In this document: positions 52,055 to 60,002 of the stretch, piece by piece
Layout: the number at the start of each line of letters is the position of its first letter
Position numbering within the stretch: position 1 is the stretch's first letter
DNA from: Bacillota bacterium
Lineage (GTDB): Bacteria > Bacillota > Clostridia > Peptostreptococcales > Anaerovoracaceae
Direction of reading: 5' to 3'
Length of the DNA stretch: 64,000 bases
Assembly (NCBI GenBank): GCA_017459895.1
Contig: JAFUCA010000007.1
Coordinates: 1 to 64,000 of the forward strand
Translations under genes and position numbers: made by a program
The notes under the pieces: model-generated
Database searches by the model: none
Told to the model about the DNA's origin: nothing
The model's input: only the letters and a program-made list of their open reading frames with translations

Positions 52055-53075
52055 CCAGATTGCTTTCTTTTTCGATATAAATGGGCCGGCCTTTGGCCTC
52101 CAGATACATTCGTCCGATGTATTCGCCGATGACACTGAGCACCGCAATGATCATTCCTCCGAAAAACAGCAACAGGCAGATCAGCGATTCGTAGCCGGGC
52201 ACGTCCTTGCCGACGATCAGTGTCTTAAGCAGCTCGATGATCAGATAGACGGCCGCGCCGGTGCAGATGATCCCGCCCAGAAGTCCGGTGAACTTCAGGG
52301 GCGCTTCCGCGAAATCCAGAAATCCAGCGATGGCGTACTTCGTCAGGCTCCACATGGACCATTTGCTCTCCCCAGACAACCGCTTCACATTCTCGAACTC
52401 GATCCATCTGGTGTCGAATCCGACCCAGGAGAAGATCCCCTTGGAAAACCGCTGGGTCTCGGGCAGGCTGACGATCGCCCGCACCATCTGCCGGTTCATC
52501 ATCCGAAAGTCCACGGCCCCGTCCACGATCTCGATGTCGCTGAACCGGTTCATGATCTTATAGAAGCCTCTGGCAAATACGCTGCGGATCTTCGGCTCTC
52601 CCCTGCGGGTGACCCGCCGGGCAGCGCAGCTGTCACATCCGGTCTCCTCGATGGTCCGGATCATATCCAGGATCAGCTCCGGCGGATGCTGCAGATCCGC
52701 GTCGATCAGCACGGCGAAGTCGGCTCCCCGGCCGCCCCGGCTGTCCCGGCTGGCCTTAAGCCCGGCGTACATCGCCGCCTCCTTGCCGAAATTGCGGCTG
52801 AAAGAGATATAGCGGACAACGGTCAGGTCCGGCTTCTCCGGATCCTCGATGCCCGACACCCCTGCCATCGCGATCTGCCGGATCATTTCCAGCGTCTCGT
52901 CGGTACTGCCGTCGTCGATGAATATGTAGGAAAAATCATATCCCTCGGCGCTCTCCGCCACCTTCTGCACCGCATCATAAAACGCGTCGATGTTCTCCGC
53001 CTCGTTGTAACAGGGGACGATGATATCGACGGTCTTCACATCCTGCTCAGGTGTTGTCACGGCGTTTGTTTCCAT
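52035..53075 (-). CDS. GT2 glycosyltransferase (polyprenyl-phosphate sugar transferase)
   Basis: 346 residues. DPM1/GtrB-type GT2: IIVPCYNEAENIDAFYDA, IDDGSTDETLEMI, the DADLQHPPELI metal-binding DAD, and RGFYKIMNRFSD. Two C-terminal membrane helices (about 255-315) anchor it. It should transfer a sugar from UDP-sugar to undecaprenyl phosphate, supplying the YfhO protein encoded by the overlapping downstream gene. No strong ribosome site is visible upstream. Confidence 0.9.
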   Translation of the reverse strand: METNAVTTPEQDVKTVDIIVPCYNEAENIDAFYDAVQKVAESAEGYDFSYIFIDDGSTDETLEMIRQIAMAGVSGIEDPEKPDLTVVRYISFSRNFGKEAAMYAGLKASRDSRGGRGADFAVLIDADLQHPPELILDMIRTIEETGCDSCAARRVTRRGEPKIRSVFARGFYKIMNRFSDIEIVDGAVDFRMMNRQMVRAIVSLPETQRFSKGIFSWVGFDTRWIEFENVKRLSGESKWSMWSLTKYAIAGFLDFAEAPLKFTGLLGGIICTGAAVYLIIELLKTLIVGKDVPGYESLICLLLFFGGMIIAVLSVIGEYIGRMYLEAKGRPIYIEKESNLDDEGSH

Positions 53076-53147
53076 GGATTCAGTTTACACCAGCGGCGGT
53101 CAAATCGCAATGGGTTTCGACACCGGGCGATGGACGCCCGGGCTGCC

Positions 53148-53385
53148 GATTACCGGAATTCCTTATTTCATCCCCATTTCACCCGTCGAATAAGGAATTC
53201 TCCATCATTTCCGTCTTTGGATGAGGGATTTCCCGCTGGTCTTCCTTCTGGATCTGCCGCTATTCCTTAAAACGACCGGGGTTAGCGGTCGTTTTAAGGA
53301 ATCATATTTATGCCGGATGTCTGCTGACAGTGAAATTCATTAAAAGCAGGCCTCAGTCGTAGGAATTTAAGGAATTCCGGTAATT
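53148..53385. repeat. Hairpin cluster C', second copy of the ATTCCTTAAAA family
   Basis: Three 41-bp hairpins at 53158-53198, 53262-53302 and 53335-53375. The middle one is a perfect 17-bp stem with a 7-nt loop (GGGTTAG). The ends GATTACCGGAATTCC (53148-53162) and GGAATTCCGGTAATT (53371-53385) form near-perfect terminal inverted repeats, giving a 238-bp element. Same stem family and hairpin length as the cluster at 17.2-17.5 kb. It lies upstream of the GT2 gene. Confidence 0.8.
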
Positions 53386-53399
53386 GACCCTGGATCCCG

Positions 53400-53650
53400 T
53401 CAGGCAGCCTTTGGGGTCAGCTTCGGGATCACGGTATCTGCCTGGGTGATCTCCTCCTTGCCATCCGCATCCCTGAAATACTTGCCGCAGGTTTCACACT
53501 TCCAATAAGCGATGTTGCCCGCCGCAGCGTAAGTCGCAGTCTTTGCAGGAACCGCGCGCAGCGTGTGTTCCCCGTCCCCGCAGGGTCCGACCACCATGCA
53601 GTTACAATGGCCGATGGCGACGAGCCCAGGCGTGGAAGTTCCGGTTGATC
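53400..53650 (-). pseudogene. Decayed 3' fragment of a secreted Cys-repeat protein
   Basis: On the minus strand an open frame of about 80 codons carries HTLRAVPAKTATYAAAGNIA and YWKCETCGKYFRDADGKEEI then a stop. This is the recurring module of Gram-positive surface proteins with CxxCGKYF repeats. One repeat is left; there is no signal peptide or proper start, and the 5' side runs into hairpin element D'. Related in style to the CxxC repeats of the 60-kb protein. Confidence 0.55.
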
Positions 53651-53663
53651 TGAACTGGCCCGC

Positions 53664-53926
53664 CTACCACGAAATCGCAAAAGCTGGCCAGAATGGTAGG
53701 ATCCTACCATATCGTGCGGAATCTCAGAAATAATGGTAGGGAGAATGTGCCGAATCACACGAGTCCAGCAAATTAGTCTTGAAAAACCGAAGAGAGCAGC
53801 AAAGTTGTTTGTTTTTCGAACCTGAGCCAGGGCGCCCTGCCCTTCGCGCTACCATCAAGAGAGACTTTCTCGTGAAATATGGTAGCTTCCTACCATATCG
53901 GGCCGGAATCTGCTCATTCGTGGTAG
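53664..53926. repeat. Hairpin element D', second copy of the CTACCAT family
   Basis: Hairpins at 53664-53699, 53704-53739, 53849-53885 and 53890-53926, as two doublets with 4-bp gaps. Central direct repeats CAGCAAATTAGTC (53766) and CAGCAAAGTTGTT (53797) start 31 bp apart, and the doublets 185 bp apart: the same geometry as the 38.4-kb copy, although the intervening sequence is largely different. A GCAAAAGCTGG variant (53677) lies in the first loop. Confidence 0.85.
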
Positions 53927-53986
53927 CGATCGGATTGAGATGTACCGAAGCACGAAAAAAGATTTATATTTCTTTGGTCATCTATC

Positions 53987-54916
53987 CTACATGGTCTCGG
54001 GGTAGACTTCCTTCACGAACGTTTCGAACAGGGGCAGTGTGAAGAAGAGATATCCATAAGTATCACCGGATACGATTCCCCGGCGAATCAATCGTTTACG
54101 GTAGGGGTTGATCTGATTGGTCTCCATCCCCAGACGGTTTCTGATTTCTAGGATCTTTCCGGATTCTGTCATTGCGATAGCATATGCTACTTCTCTGTCT
54201 TTGACAGACAACTCCGCCCAGATCTTCTCATAAACGTAGTCTTCAAGATACTGTTTGTATGACGAACGAACGACATCGTTAATACCTCGGTTTTCCCATG
54301 CGAAGTGCCCCAGCACCTGAAAGGCAAAGGAATATCCTTTTGTCAGCTTTGCTGCGGAGAGTGCTCCCGGCTCATCCAGAGAGAGATTGTTTCGATAGTT
54401 CTCTGCAATGGTACCGATATTCAGGGGGCCAAGTTCTATCTTTGGTGCCCGGTAGAGAAAGGTAAGATTCTTCTCATTCTGAAGGGTATTGATATTTTCA
54501 TACAATCCCGTCATCAGCAGAAACACCGGGAGATCCTGACGGATCAAAATCTGAAATGCACTGGCAAATATCTTCATTTCTTTGGTACTGGAGACCTCAT
54601 CAATCGTGATCAGAACCCGCTTCCCTTGCTTTTTCAGACAAGACAGCATCCTGCTGAGTGCGATCTCAATATCCGTAATTGGCTCTGTTCCTCCGATTTC
54701 TAATCCAAAACCGAAAAAGGAAAGATTGATTTTCGCATCTCGGAACAACTCCGCAAGGTTCTGCTCGCTATACAGTTTTGCTGCCAACCCCGTCAGCATA
54801 TCCCGTTCCGGGTTAAGTTCAATTGTGATCCAATCCTTCTGCCGGGCAATCTTTTTCGAAACCTCGGTCATCAGAACTGTCTTACCTGATCCCCTGACAC
54901 CGGTGATAATAAACAA
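53987..54916 (-). CDS. AAA/Orc-like ATPase, probably N-terminally shortened
   Basis: 309 residues from a TTG at 54916. Walker A GVRGSGKTVLMTEV starts at residue 6, Walker B VLITIDEVSS, sensor LMTGLYENI, and a C-terminal winged-helix region (RNRLGMETNQINPYRKRLIRRGIV). Relatives that I recall as archaeal-type/MarR-like ATPases of Actinobacteria and Clostridia begin about 40 residues earlier with an NPFxPxFG segment, absent here. The upstream DNA is occupied by four ACCAGTAAA repeats. The AGGAG is 15 nt from the TTG, so translation may be weak. More AT-rich than its neighbours, suggesting transfer. Role unknown. Confidence 0.65.
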   Translation of the reverse strand: MFIITGVRGSGKTVLMTEVSKKIARQKDWITIELNPERDMLTGLAAKLYSEQNLAELFRDAKINLSFFGFGLEIGGTEPITDIEIALSRMLSCLKKQGKRVLITIDEVSSTKEMKIFASAFQILIRQDLPVFLLMTGLYENINTLQNEKNLTFLYRAPKIELGPLNIGTIAENYRNNLSLDEPGALSAAKLTKGYSFAFQVLGHFAWENRGINDVVRSSYKQYLEDYVYEKIWAELSVKDREVAYAIAMTESGKILEIRNRLGMETNQINPYRKRLIRRGIVSGDTYGYLFFTLPLFETFVKEVYPETM

Positions 54917-54936
54917 TTGTTGGTGTGGTTTCTCCT

Positions 54937-54986
54937 TTTACTGGTCTTTACTGGTTCAGATTTGATTTACTGGTCTTTACTGGTTC
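54937..54986. repeat. Duplicated 21-bp repeat upstream of the ATPase
   Basis: TTTACTGGTCTTTACTGGTTC occurs at 54937-54957 and 54966-54986. Each copy holds TTTACTGGT twice 10 bp apart, so four copies (54937, 54947, 54966, 54976) lie on one helical face. They sit directly upstream of the ATPase start: an operator or a scar of slippage. Confidence 0.8.
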
Positions 54987-54992
54987 TGTCAA

Positions 54993-55032
54993 TAAAAAAG
55001 AGACCATCGCATGGATTTGTGCAATGGTCTCT
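54993..55032 (-). terminator. Terminator of the saccharopine-dehydrogenase-like gene
   Basis: Minus-strand stem AGAGACCAT / ATGGTCTCT followed by TTTTTTATT. Confidence 0.8.
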
Positions 55033-55069
55033 GATTGTTAGTTCCGTTTCCTCCAGCCTTTGCGAAAGC

Positions 55070-56356
55070 TTATTTGCTTACTGCGTCGAGGAATGCCTTC
55101 TCGTTCAGCTCGTCAGCATACTCGGAATCCATTTCCTTGATGCCTGCCGGGAACTCGTACTTGGCCAGTCTCTCTACGAATGGATCCGGATCGAAGTGTT
55201 CCGGGCCCCATGCGCCGGCTTCATTCCAGATGCCCTTGGCGATCAGTTCCATCATGATGACCGGGCCGACGGCTGTCTGAGCAACGACGGAGTTGGTGGT
55301 GTACTTCTTGATGCATTCCTGGTTATCAGCTACCTGATACAGGTAAACGCTTCTGTACTTGCCATCCTTCCAGCCGGTGACCCATGTGCCGGCGCAGCCT
55401 TTGCCTGTCATGGTCATGGTCGCGTCTACCGGAGACGGGATAACCTTGCAGACGAAGTCTCTCGGAGTGATCTCGGAATCGCCGACCTTGATCTTGGTTC
55501 TCTTGTCAGCCAGACCGTACTCCTTCAGGACCAGCAGCTTCTTGCGGAAGTCCGCCGGAACGCCGTACTTGAAGGTAACTCTGTTGCAGTCGATCTCTCT
55601 CGGTACCAGCAGAACCTCTTCGTGCTCTACGTTGATAACCTCTACATCGCCGATGCCGCCCGGGAAGTTGAAGATCTCAGGCTCGGAGAAGTTCTCTGTG
55701 CAGAACCAGTGGCCTTCCGGGAACTCTTCGTTCTTTTCCCAGATGACCGGCGGCTGCAGACATTCTTCGATGGTGGTCCATACGGAGAATCCGAAGTCGG
55801 AATCGGTATTGCCGTAGTTGTCGCCGTCACGAACGTCAACACGGTCGATCTTGTCAAACAGGTGCTTCGCTGCATACTTCGCGAATACGTCAGCCATACC
55901 AGGCTCAACGCCGGATCCGCAGACCGCGATCTTGCCGGAAGCTTCCCATTCCTTCTGCTTCGCGAACTGATAGTCACCCAGCTTGATGTTCGCCAGTTCG
56001 TACGGCTTCTCCGGGTGCTCGGTACCCAGTGTCATCGCGCAGTCCAGATATCCGATGTTCGCTTCCAGACAGGTATCAAAAATGGTCTCGTTCATTCTCG
56101 GATCGCAGGCGTTCATCGCGAAGTCGATGTCGTGCTCTTTGATCACAGCCTTGATGCTGTCTGCATCCATCGCGTTGATCTGTGCCGGTACGAACTTGCC
56201 GCCGCCGCAGATCTCATTTGCTACTTTCTTAGCTCTCTCGAGATCATAGTCGGATACGACTACCTTCTCAGCCCAGTCGCCTTCCGCTCCAGCTCTCTCG
56301 ATGATTTTCGCTGCAGATGTTCCAACACCGCCAGCTCCGATGATCAATAATTTCAT
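55070..56356 (-). CDS. Saccharopine dehydrogenase-like oxidoreductase
   Basis: 428 residues. N-terminal Rossmann motif MKLLIIGAGGVGTSAAKIIERAG, then SDYDLERAKKVA and AMNACDPRMNETIFDTCLEANIGYLDCAM as in saccharopine/carboxynorspermidine dehydrogenases. CGSGVEPGMADVFAKYAA follows. The C-terminus has a domain with FVCKVIPSPVDATMTMTGKGCAGTWVTG. It should form or cleave an N-(carboxyalkyl) amino acid with NAD(P)H; substrate unknown. ATG 56356 follows GGAGGTAGAGAG. It is monocistronic with a terminator, downstream of a regulator-sized gap containing a palindrome; the AraC regulator lies just upstream. Confidence 0.82.
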   Translation of the reverse strand: MKLLIIGAGGVGTSAAKIIERAGAEGDWAEKVVVSDYDLERAKKVANEICGGGKFVPAQINAMDADSIKAVIKEHDIDFAMNACDPRMNETIFDTCLEANIGYLDCAMTLGTEHPEKPYELANIKLGDYQFAKQKEWEASGKIAVCGSGVEPGMADVFAKYAAKHLFDKIDRVDVRDGDNYGNTDSDFGFSVWTTIEECLQPPVIWEKNEEFPEGHWFCTENFSEPEIFNFPGGIGDVEVINVEHEEVLLVPREIDCNRVTFKYGVPADFRKKLLVLKEYGLADKRTKIKVGDSEITPRDFVCKVIPSPVDATMTMTGKGCAGTWVTGWKDGKYRSVYLYQVADNQECIKKYTTNSVVAQTAVGPVIMMELIAKGIWNEAGAWGPEHFDPDPFVERLAKYEFPAGIKEMDSEYADELNEKAFLDAVSK

Positions 56357-56435
56357 CTCTCTACCTCCATAAAAAACAGATTGTCATTACAACAATTATT
56401 ATCGTCTCTAAACTTATATTAGTCCTGTTCAAATT

Positions 56436-56447
56436 TTATTGCAATAA
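56436..56447. promoter_or_regulatory. Palindrome in the leader region of the 55.1-kb dehydrogenase
   Basis: Perfect 12-bp palindrome TTATTGCAATAA, about 80 bp upstream of the ATG, in an AT-rich 113-bp promoter gap between the AraC gene and the dehydrogenase. Possible operator. Confidence 0.35.
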
Positions 56448-56469
56448 CAATTATGCGGCATTCAAATAC

Positions 56470-58005
56470 TTATTTGCTGTCTATCAGCACCAGTTCTGCT
56501 CCGATGCCTTTGAAGATCGCGCGGATGCTGAGAGCGTCCGATGTCGCGAAGGATTCGGTGGAGACATTCGCATCGGTGGAGAGCTCGTTCAGCAGCGCTT
56601 CACGGACATCGGCATCCGCCTTCGGGCTGATGGCCGCTTCGATGCGCCGGATCACATTGTCCGCGTCCAGCTTCCACCGGATGATCCGGAAATCTCCGCT
56701 GAATCCGTTGCAGCGGATCAGGAACTCCGCCTCCTCGTCGTAATGCCGGGAGATCCGCAGCAGATCCTCCTGACTTCCGATCCGCTTCAGGGACCGGACG
56801 ATGTTTTCATCGAAGTTGTACATGAGGATGCTCATGCTGTCCAGCTTCCCCGGGAACTTGCACCGGGTCGTGACGATGTAGTTGTCGCCGGAAGCAACGA
56901 TGTTCTCGTTCATGCTCATCAGCCGTTCAAAGGGGCCTGCCAGCACCCGGTTGGCCGGCCGCTCCATGATGTCCGCCAGGGCCGGACGGCCTTTGTATAC
57001 GTCCGCGTAATCATCGTAATTGTCCACATCCACGATCACCGGCTTGACCTTGAATTTATCCATATAGTCGGCATAGACCCCCGTCACCTGACGGCGGATC
57101 GCCTCCTCGATCTGCGCCGGGGAGCAGAGGGTATACCTCGCCTCGATCTCCCGGCTGAAGATCTTACCGATGTATTTCTTCCGGTACTCCAGCGGATGCA
57201 TACCGAACCAGTTCTCGAAATGCTTGATGTAGTAGCGGACCGCCGAGAAGCCGGTCTCTTCGGCAATGGCGCCGATCTTCTTGTTGGTGCCCAGCAGCAG
57301 CTTTTCGGATTCCTCGACCCGGATGTAGCTCAGCAGATCCTGAAAACTCAGTCCGGTGGCTTCCTTAATAATGTGGGAAAGATAGTAGATGCTCAGGTGC
57401 TCCCGCTCCGCGATCTCGCTGAGGGTCAGCTTCCGATTGTAGTTGTCATACATATAATCGGTGATCCGGTTCAGCCGTCCGGCGAGGATCTTATTTCCCT
57501 TGTTCTTCGTCTCGTTCTTGAACTTGCCGTCCTCCATGACGAAGTACTGGAAATCCGCCATCAGACAGGCGATCAGATTGTGGGTGCTCTCAATGACCTT
57601 GTGCTCGTAGCCGTAGCCCTTCTGCAGGACCTCCATCATGATCCGCGCCAGGATGTTCTTCAGTATATCCAGGCTTTCGTCGTTGTCATCCTCTGTATCG
57701 GTCACAAAGAAATTGTTTTTCAGATTATCATAGTACCGGGAGAAATAGGTCAGATCCAGCTGCAGCATCATGACCATGTTGTCTTCCCCGGTGCTTTCGA
57801 AGCTGTGCATTTCGCGATCATTCAGGATGTAGATATCTCCCTGCCGCAGATTGTAGGTGTAATACCCGTTGCGCATGATCACGTTGCCTTCCAGAACATA
57901 GACGACCTCCATGTCGTCGTGGAAGTGAATCGGATACTCCTCAATGTTCGCAGTGGTCACGTTCACCGGAAGCTCATTTTTATAGACGATTCGCTCTTTT
58001 AACAT
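56470..58005 (-). CDS. AraC-family regulator with cupin sensor and C-terminal extension
   Basis: 511 residues. N-terminal cupin (about 20-100: YPIHFHDDMEVVYVLEGNVIM), helical linker, and two AraC HTH motifs at about 190-290 (LTLSEIAEREHLSIYYLSHIIKEATGLSFQDLLSYIRVEESEKLL ... FSAVRYYIKHFENWFGMHPLEYRKKY). A further 200 residues follow; the segment VIVDVDNYDDYAD and later beta-rich parts recall the C-terminal extensions of glycosyl-hydrolase-linked AraC proteins, but without an assignable enzyme. ATG follows AGGTGG. The dehydrogenase immediately downstream is the likely target. Confidence 0.87.
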   Translation of the reverse strand: MLKERIVYKNELPVNVTTANIEEYPIHFHDDMEVVYVLEGNVIMRNGYYTYNLRQGDIYILNDREMHSFESTGEDNMVMMLQLDLTYFSRYYDNLKNNFFVTDTEDDNDESLDILKNILARIMMEVLQKGYGYEHKVIESTHNLIACLMADFQYFVMEDGKFKNETKNKGNKILAGRLNRITDYMYDNYNRKLTLSEIAEREHLSIYYLSHIIKEATGLSFQDLLSYIRVEESEKLLLGTNKKIGAIAEETGFSAVRYYIKHFENWFGMHPLEYRKKYIGKIFSREIEARYTLCSPAQIEEAIRRQVTGVYADYMDKFKVKPVIVDVDNYDDYADVYKGRPALADIMERPANRVLAGPFERLMSMNENIVASGDNYIVTTRCKFPGKLDSMSILMYNFDENIVRSLKRIGSQEDLLRISRHYDEEAEFLIRCNGFSGDFRIIRWKLDADNVIRRIEAAISPKADADVREALLNELSTDANVSTESFATSDALSIRAIFKGIGAELVLIDSK

Positions 58006-58108
58006 TTTTTTCCACCTCGTTCGTTTGGTTTTATGTTAACCAATGTTCGTTTTCATCGGGATCTGTTTCAACAATCGATAATCCCCGATTTTTTAAGGAT
58101 TCGTGGCT

Positions 58109-58239
58109 TTATCCACAGATTTTCTAAAATTGTATACGATTTTTTCCCAAGGGTGTTGTGGATAACCATTTTTTGGTTTTTATTGAAATTTCAACGTTTA
58201 ACCTTGTCAAGTGTTATTTTTTGGTTACTGTTATCCACA
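58109..58239. promoter_or_regulatory. Cluster of three perfect DnaA boxes in AT-rich DNA
   Basis: TTATCCACA at 58109-58117 and 58231-58239 (plus strand) and TGTGGATAA at 58157-58165 (minus strand). These are exact consensus DnaA boxes within 131 bp, in a 550-bp gene-free stretch (58006-58568) that is markedly AT-rich for this genome, with runs of T. No dnaA, dnaN or rpmH gene is near. Confidence 0.7.
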
Positions 58240-58449
58240 GGTTTTTTGAGATTATGGAACAGTGTTTGCAAAAATCCTCTGAAATGTGGATTTTTAGCCT
58301 TTTCTCCCGTTCTTTTTTGTTCGTGGCTTCAGGAAAATGGAATTTTTAGGTTTATGAAAACGGTTCTGCTCATGATGGATCCTCTCCGGATTCATACCCT
58401 TACACCGGGCCGTTAAAAATAACTTGTACCATCTATACAGCAACTTTGT

Positions 58450-58455
58450 TATAAT
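58450..58455 (+). promoter_or_regulatory. -10 box of the AlaX-type gene
   Basis: TATAAT in TTTGTTATAATAGG; TTGTAC at 58424-58429 is a candidate -35 at a long 20-bp spacing. A short GGACCC / GGGCCC-type hairpin (58498-58513) lies in the 110-nt leader. Confidence 0.45.
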
Positions 58456-58568
58456 AGGATTATATACTAATCGTTACATTATTAACAATACTTGTTCGGA
58501 CCCCGAAGGGCCCTTTCATAAAATTTTGTTGCAAAAACGCATAAATTGGCAGAGAAAGGAAATCACAT

Positions 58569-59996
58569 ATGACGGCGAAACTCTATCAGCAGAATGTCTA
58601 TACCCGCAGCTGGGACGCGCGCATCACCTCCGTCACCCCTCATGCAAAGGCTGAGAGCACTGCCCGTATCTCTGATACGGCGCGCAGTGCCTCTACTGGA
58701 ATCGCAGCAGCTTCGCTGCGTGGCGATTCTTCAGTTGGCGATTCTTCAGTTGGCGATTCTTCCGTTGGCGCGGCTTTCGACATCACCCTGGATCAGACGG
58801 CATTCTTCCCGGAGGGCGGCGGCCAGAGCTGTGACCTTGGCATGCTCGGGCCTTATCAGGTGATCGATGTCCAGGAAAACGGCGAAGAGGTCATCCACAC
58901 GGTACAGCTGCCGGACGGCATGGACGGCTCCGGAGCTATCGGACCTGTGGCGGAGCCGCCGCAGGAAGGAATGTCCGTCCACTGCAGCCTGGACTGGGAC
59001 CGCCGCTTTGATAACATGCAGCGCCACTGCGGCGAGCACATCCTGTCCGGGATCTTCTACGCCCGCTGCGGCGGAGTCAACCGGGGATTTCATATGGGAG
59101 AGGATTACATGACCATCGATATCAGCCTGGAGGATGATCCCACCGATCCCGGCACCGACCGTCCGGCATCCATCGATATGGATCTGGCGCTGGAATGCGA
59201 GAAACGCGCCAATCAGGTGGTCTGGTCCGACGCACCGGTCACGGTATTCCGGTTTGAGGAGCGGGAAGAAGCTGAGAAGATGCCGCTGCGGAAGGCGCTG
59301 GCCTTCGATGAGGATATTTCTATTGTATGCGTCGGTTCTCCCGAAAACGCCGCCGACTGCGTCGCCTGCTGCGGCACCCATCCGGCCACAGCGGGTCAGG
59401 TCGGGCTGATCAAGATCTACAAGGTCGAAAACTACAAAAACATGTTCCGGATCTATTTCGAAGCCGGTGCCCGCGCCCTGGCCGACTACGATCACAAGCA
59501 CGCCATTCTGACGGATCTGTCCAACGGCTATTCATCGTCCATTGACGATTTTCCCGATAAGCTCCGGGCCCAGGAAGAAAAGCTGGCCGAAGTAAAGGAC
59601 CAGCTGTATCACACAAAAAAAGCGCTCATCGGCAAGGAATGCGCGGCGCTGGACGCTGTCCTCAGCGGCGAGGCTCCCGCCTCTTCCCAGCCTTTGCAGG
59701 ACCCGGCGGATCCACTGCTCCTCTGGCCCCTGGAGAACCTTTCCCTGGACGATGCCTTCGATATGGCCAAGCGGTACATGAAGAAGGCGCCGAAGCTGAT
59801 CCTGCTGTACGCGAAGCAGAACACTTCCTTTATCCTGGTGTCCGCCGGCGATCCGAAGTGCGGCCAGCTGGTGAGAGAGTACGCCTCCTTCTATCAGGGC
59901 AAAGGCGGCGGCAACGATGTATCCGCCCGCGCGATCTTCACCTCTGAAGAGAACGCCATGCTCTTCGCCGACCTGCTGGGTAAGCACCTGCGGTAA
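58569..59996 (+). CDS. AlaX-type alanyl-tRNA editing protein with DHHA1-like tail and repeat insertion
   Basis: 475 residues. Editing domain: FFPEGGGQSCDLG, the HxxxH zinc/catalytic motif in RHCGEHILSG, and CCGTHPATAGQVGLIKIYKVENYK with the second metal-binding Cys/His. A coiled coil (about 310-345) and a DHHA1-like C-terminus (GGGNDVSARAIF) follow, as in the long AlaX class that hydrolyses Ser- or Gly-tRNA-Ala. Residues about 25-68 are an insertion ending in three 15-bp tandem repeats (58722-58766; GDSSV x3); a second Pro/Ser-rich insertion lies near 372-382. Dispersed-motif copies fall in both (58644 variant, 59687). Confidence 0.87.
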   Translation: MTAKLYQQNVYTRSWDARITSVTPHAKAESTARISDTARSASTGIAAASLRGDSSVGDSSVGDSSVGAAFDITLDQTAFFPEGGGQSCDLGMLGPYQVIDVQENGEEVIHTVQLPDGMDGSGAIGPVAEPPQEGMSVHCSLDWDRRFDNMQRHCGEHILSGIFYARCGGVNRGFHMGEDYMTIDISLEDDPTDPGTDRPASIDMDLALECEKRANQVVWSDAPVTVFRFEEREEAEKMPLRKALAFDEDISIVCVGSPENAADCVACCGTHPATAGQVGLIKIYKVENYKNMFRIYFEAGARALADYDHKHAILTDLSNGYSSSIDDFPDKLRAQEEKLAEVKDQLYHTKKALIGKECAALDAVLSGEAPASSQPLQDPADPLLLWPLENLSLDDAFDMAKRYMKKAPKLILLYAKQNTSFILVSAGDPKCGQLVREYASFYQGKGGGNDVSARAIFTSEENAMLFADLLGKHLR

Positions 59997-60002
59997 AGAA
60001 CA

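Noticed and set aside
36443..53687. GCAAAAGCTGG as a second dispersed motif
   Set aside because: Several copies were seen (for example 13522, 16006, 36443, 51136, 53677), but AAGCTGG is favoured by common Lys-Leu codons, so I did not count them with the main motif.
53987..54916. Anti-phage defence ATPase system
   Set aside because: No partner gene; neighbours are a pseudogene, hairpin elements and metabolic genes.
58109..58239. Calling the chromosomal origin here
   Set aside because: Only three DnaA boxes, no dnaA/dnaN/rpmH and no way to judge GC skew from this window.
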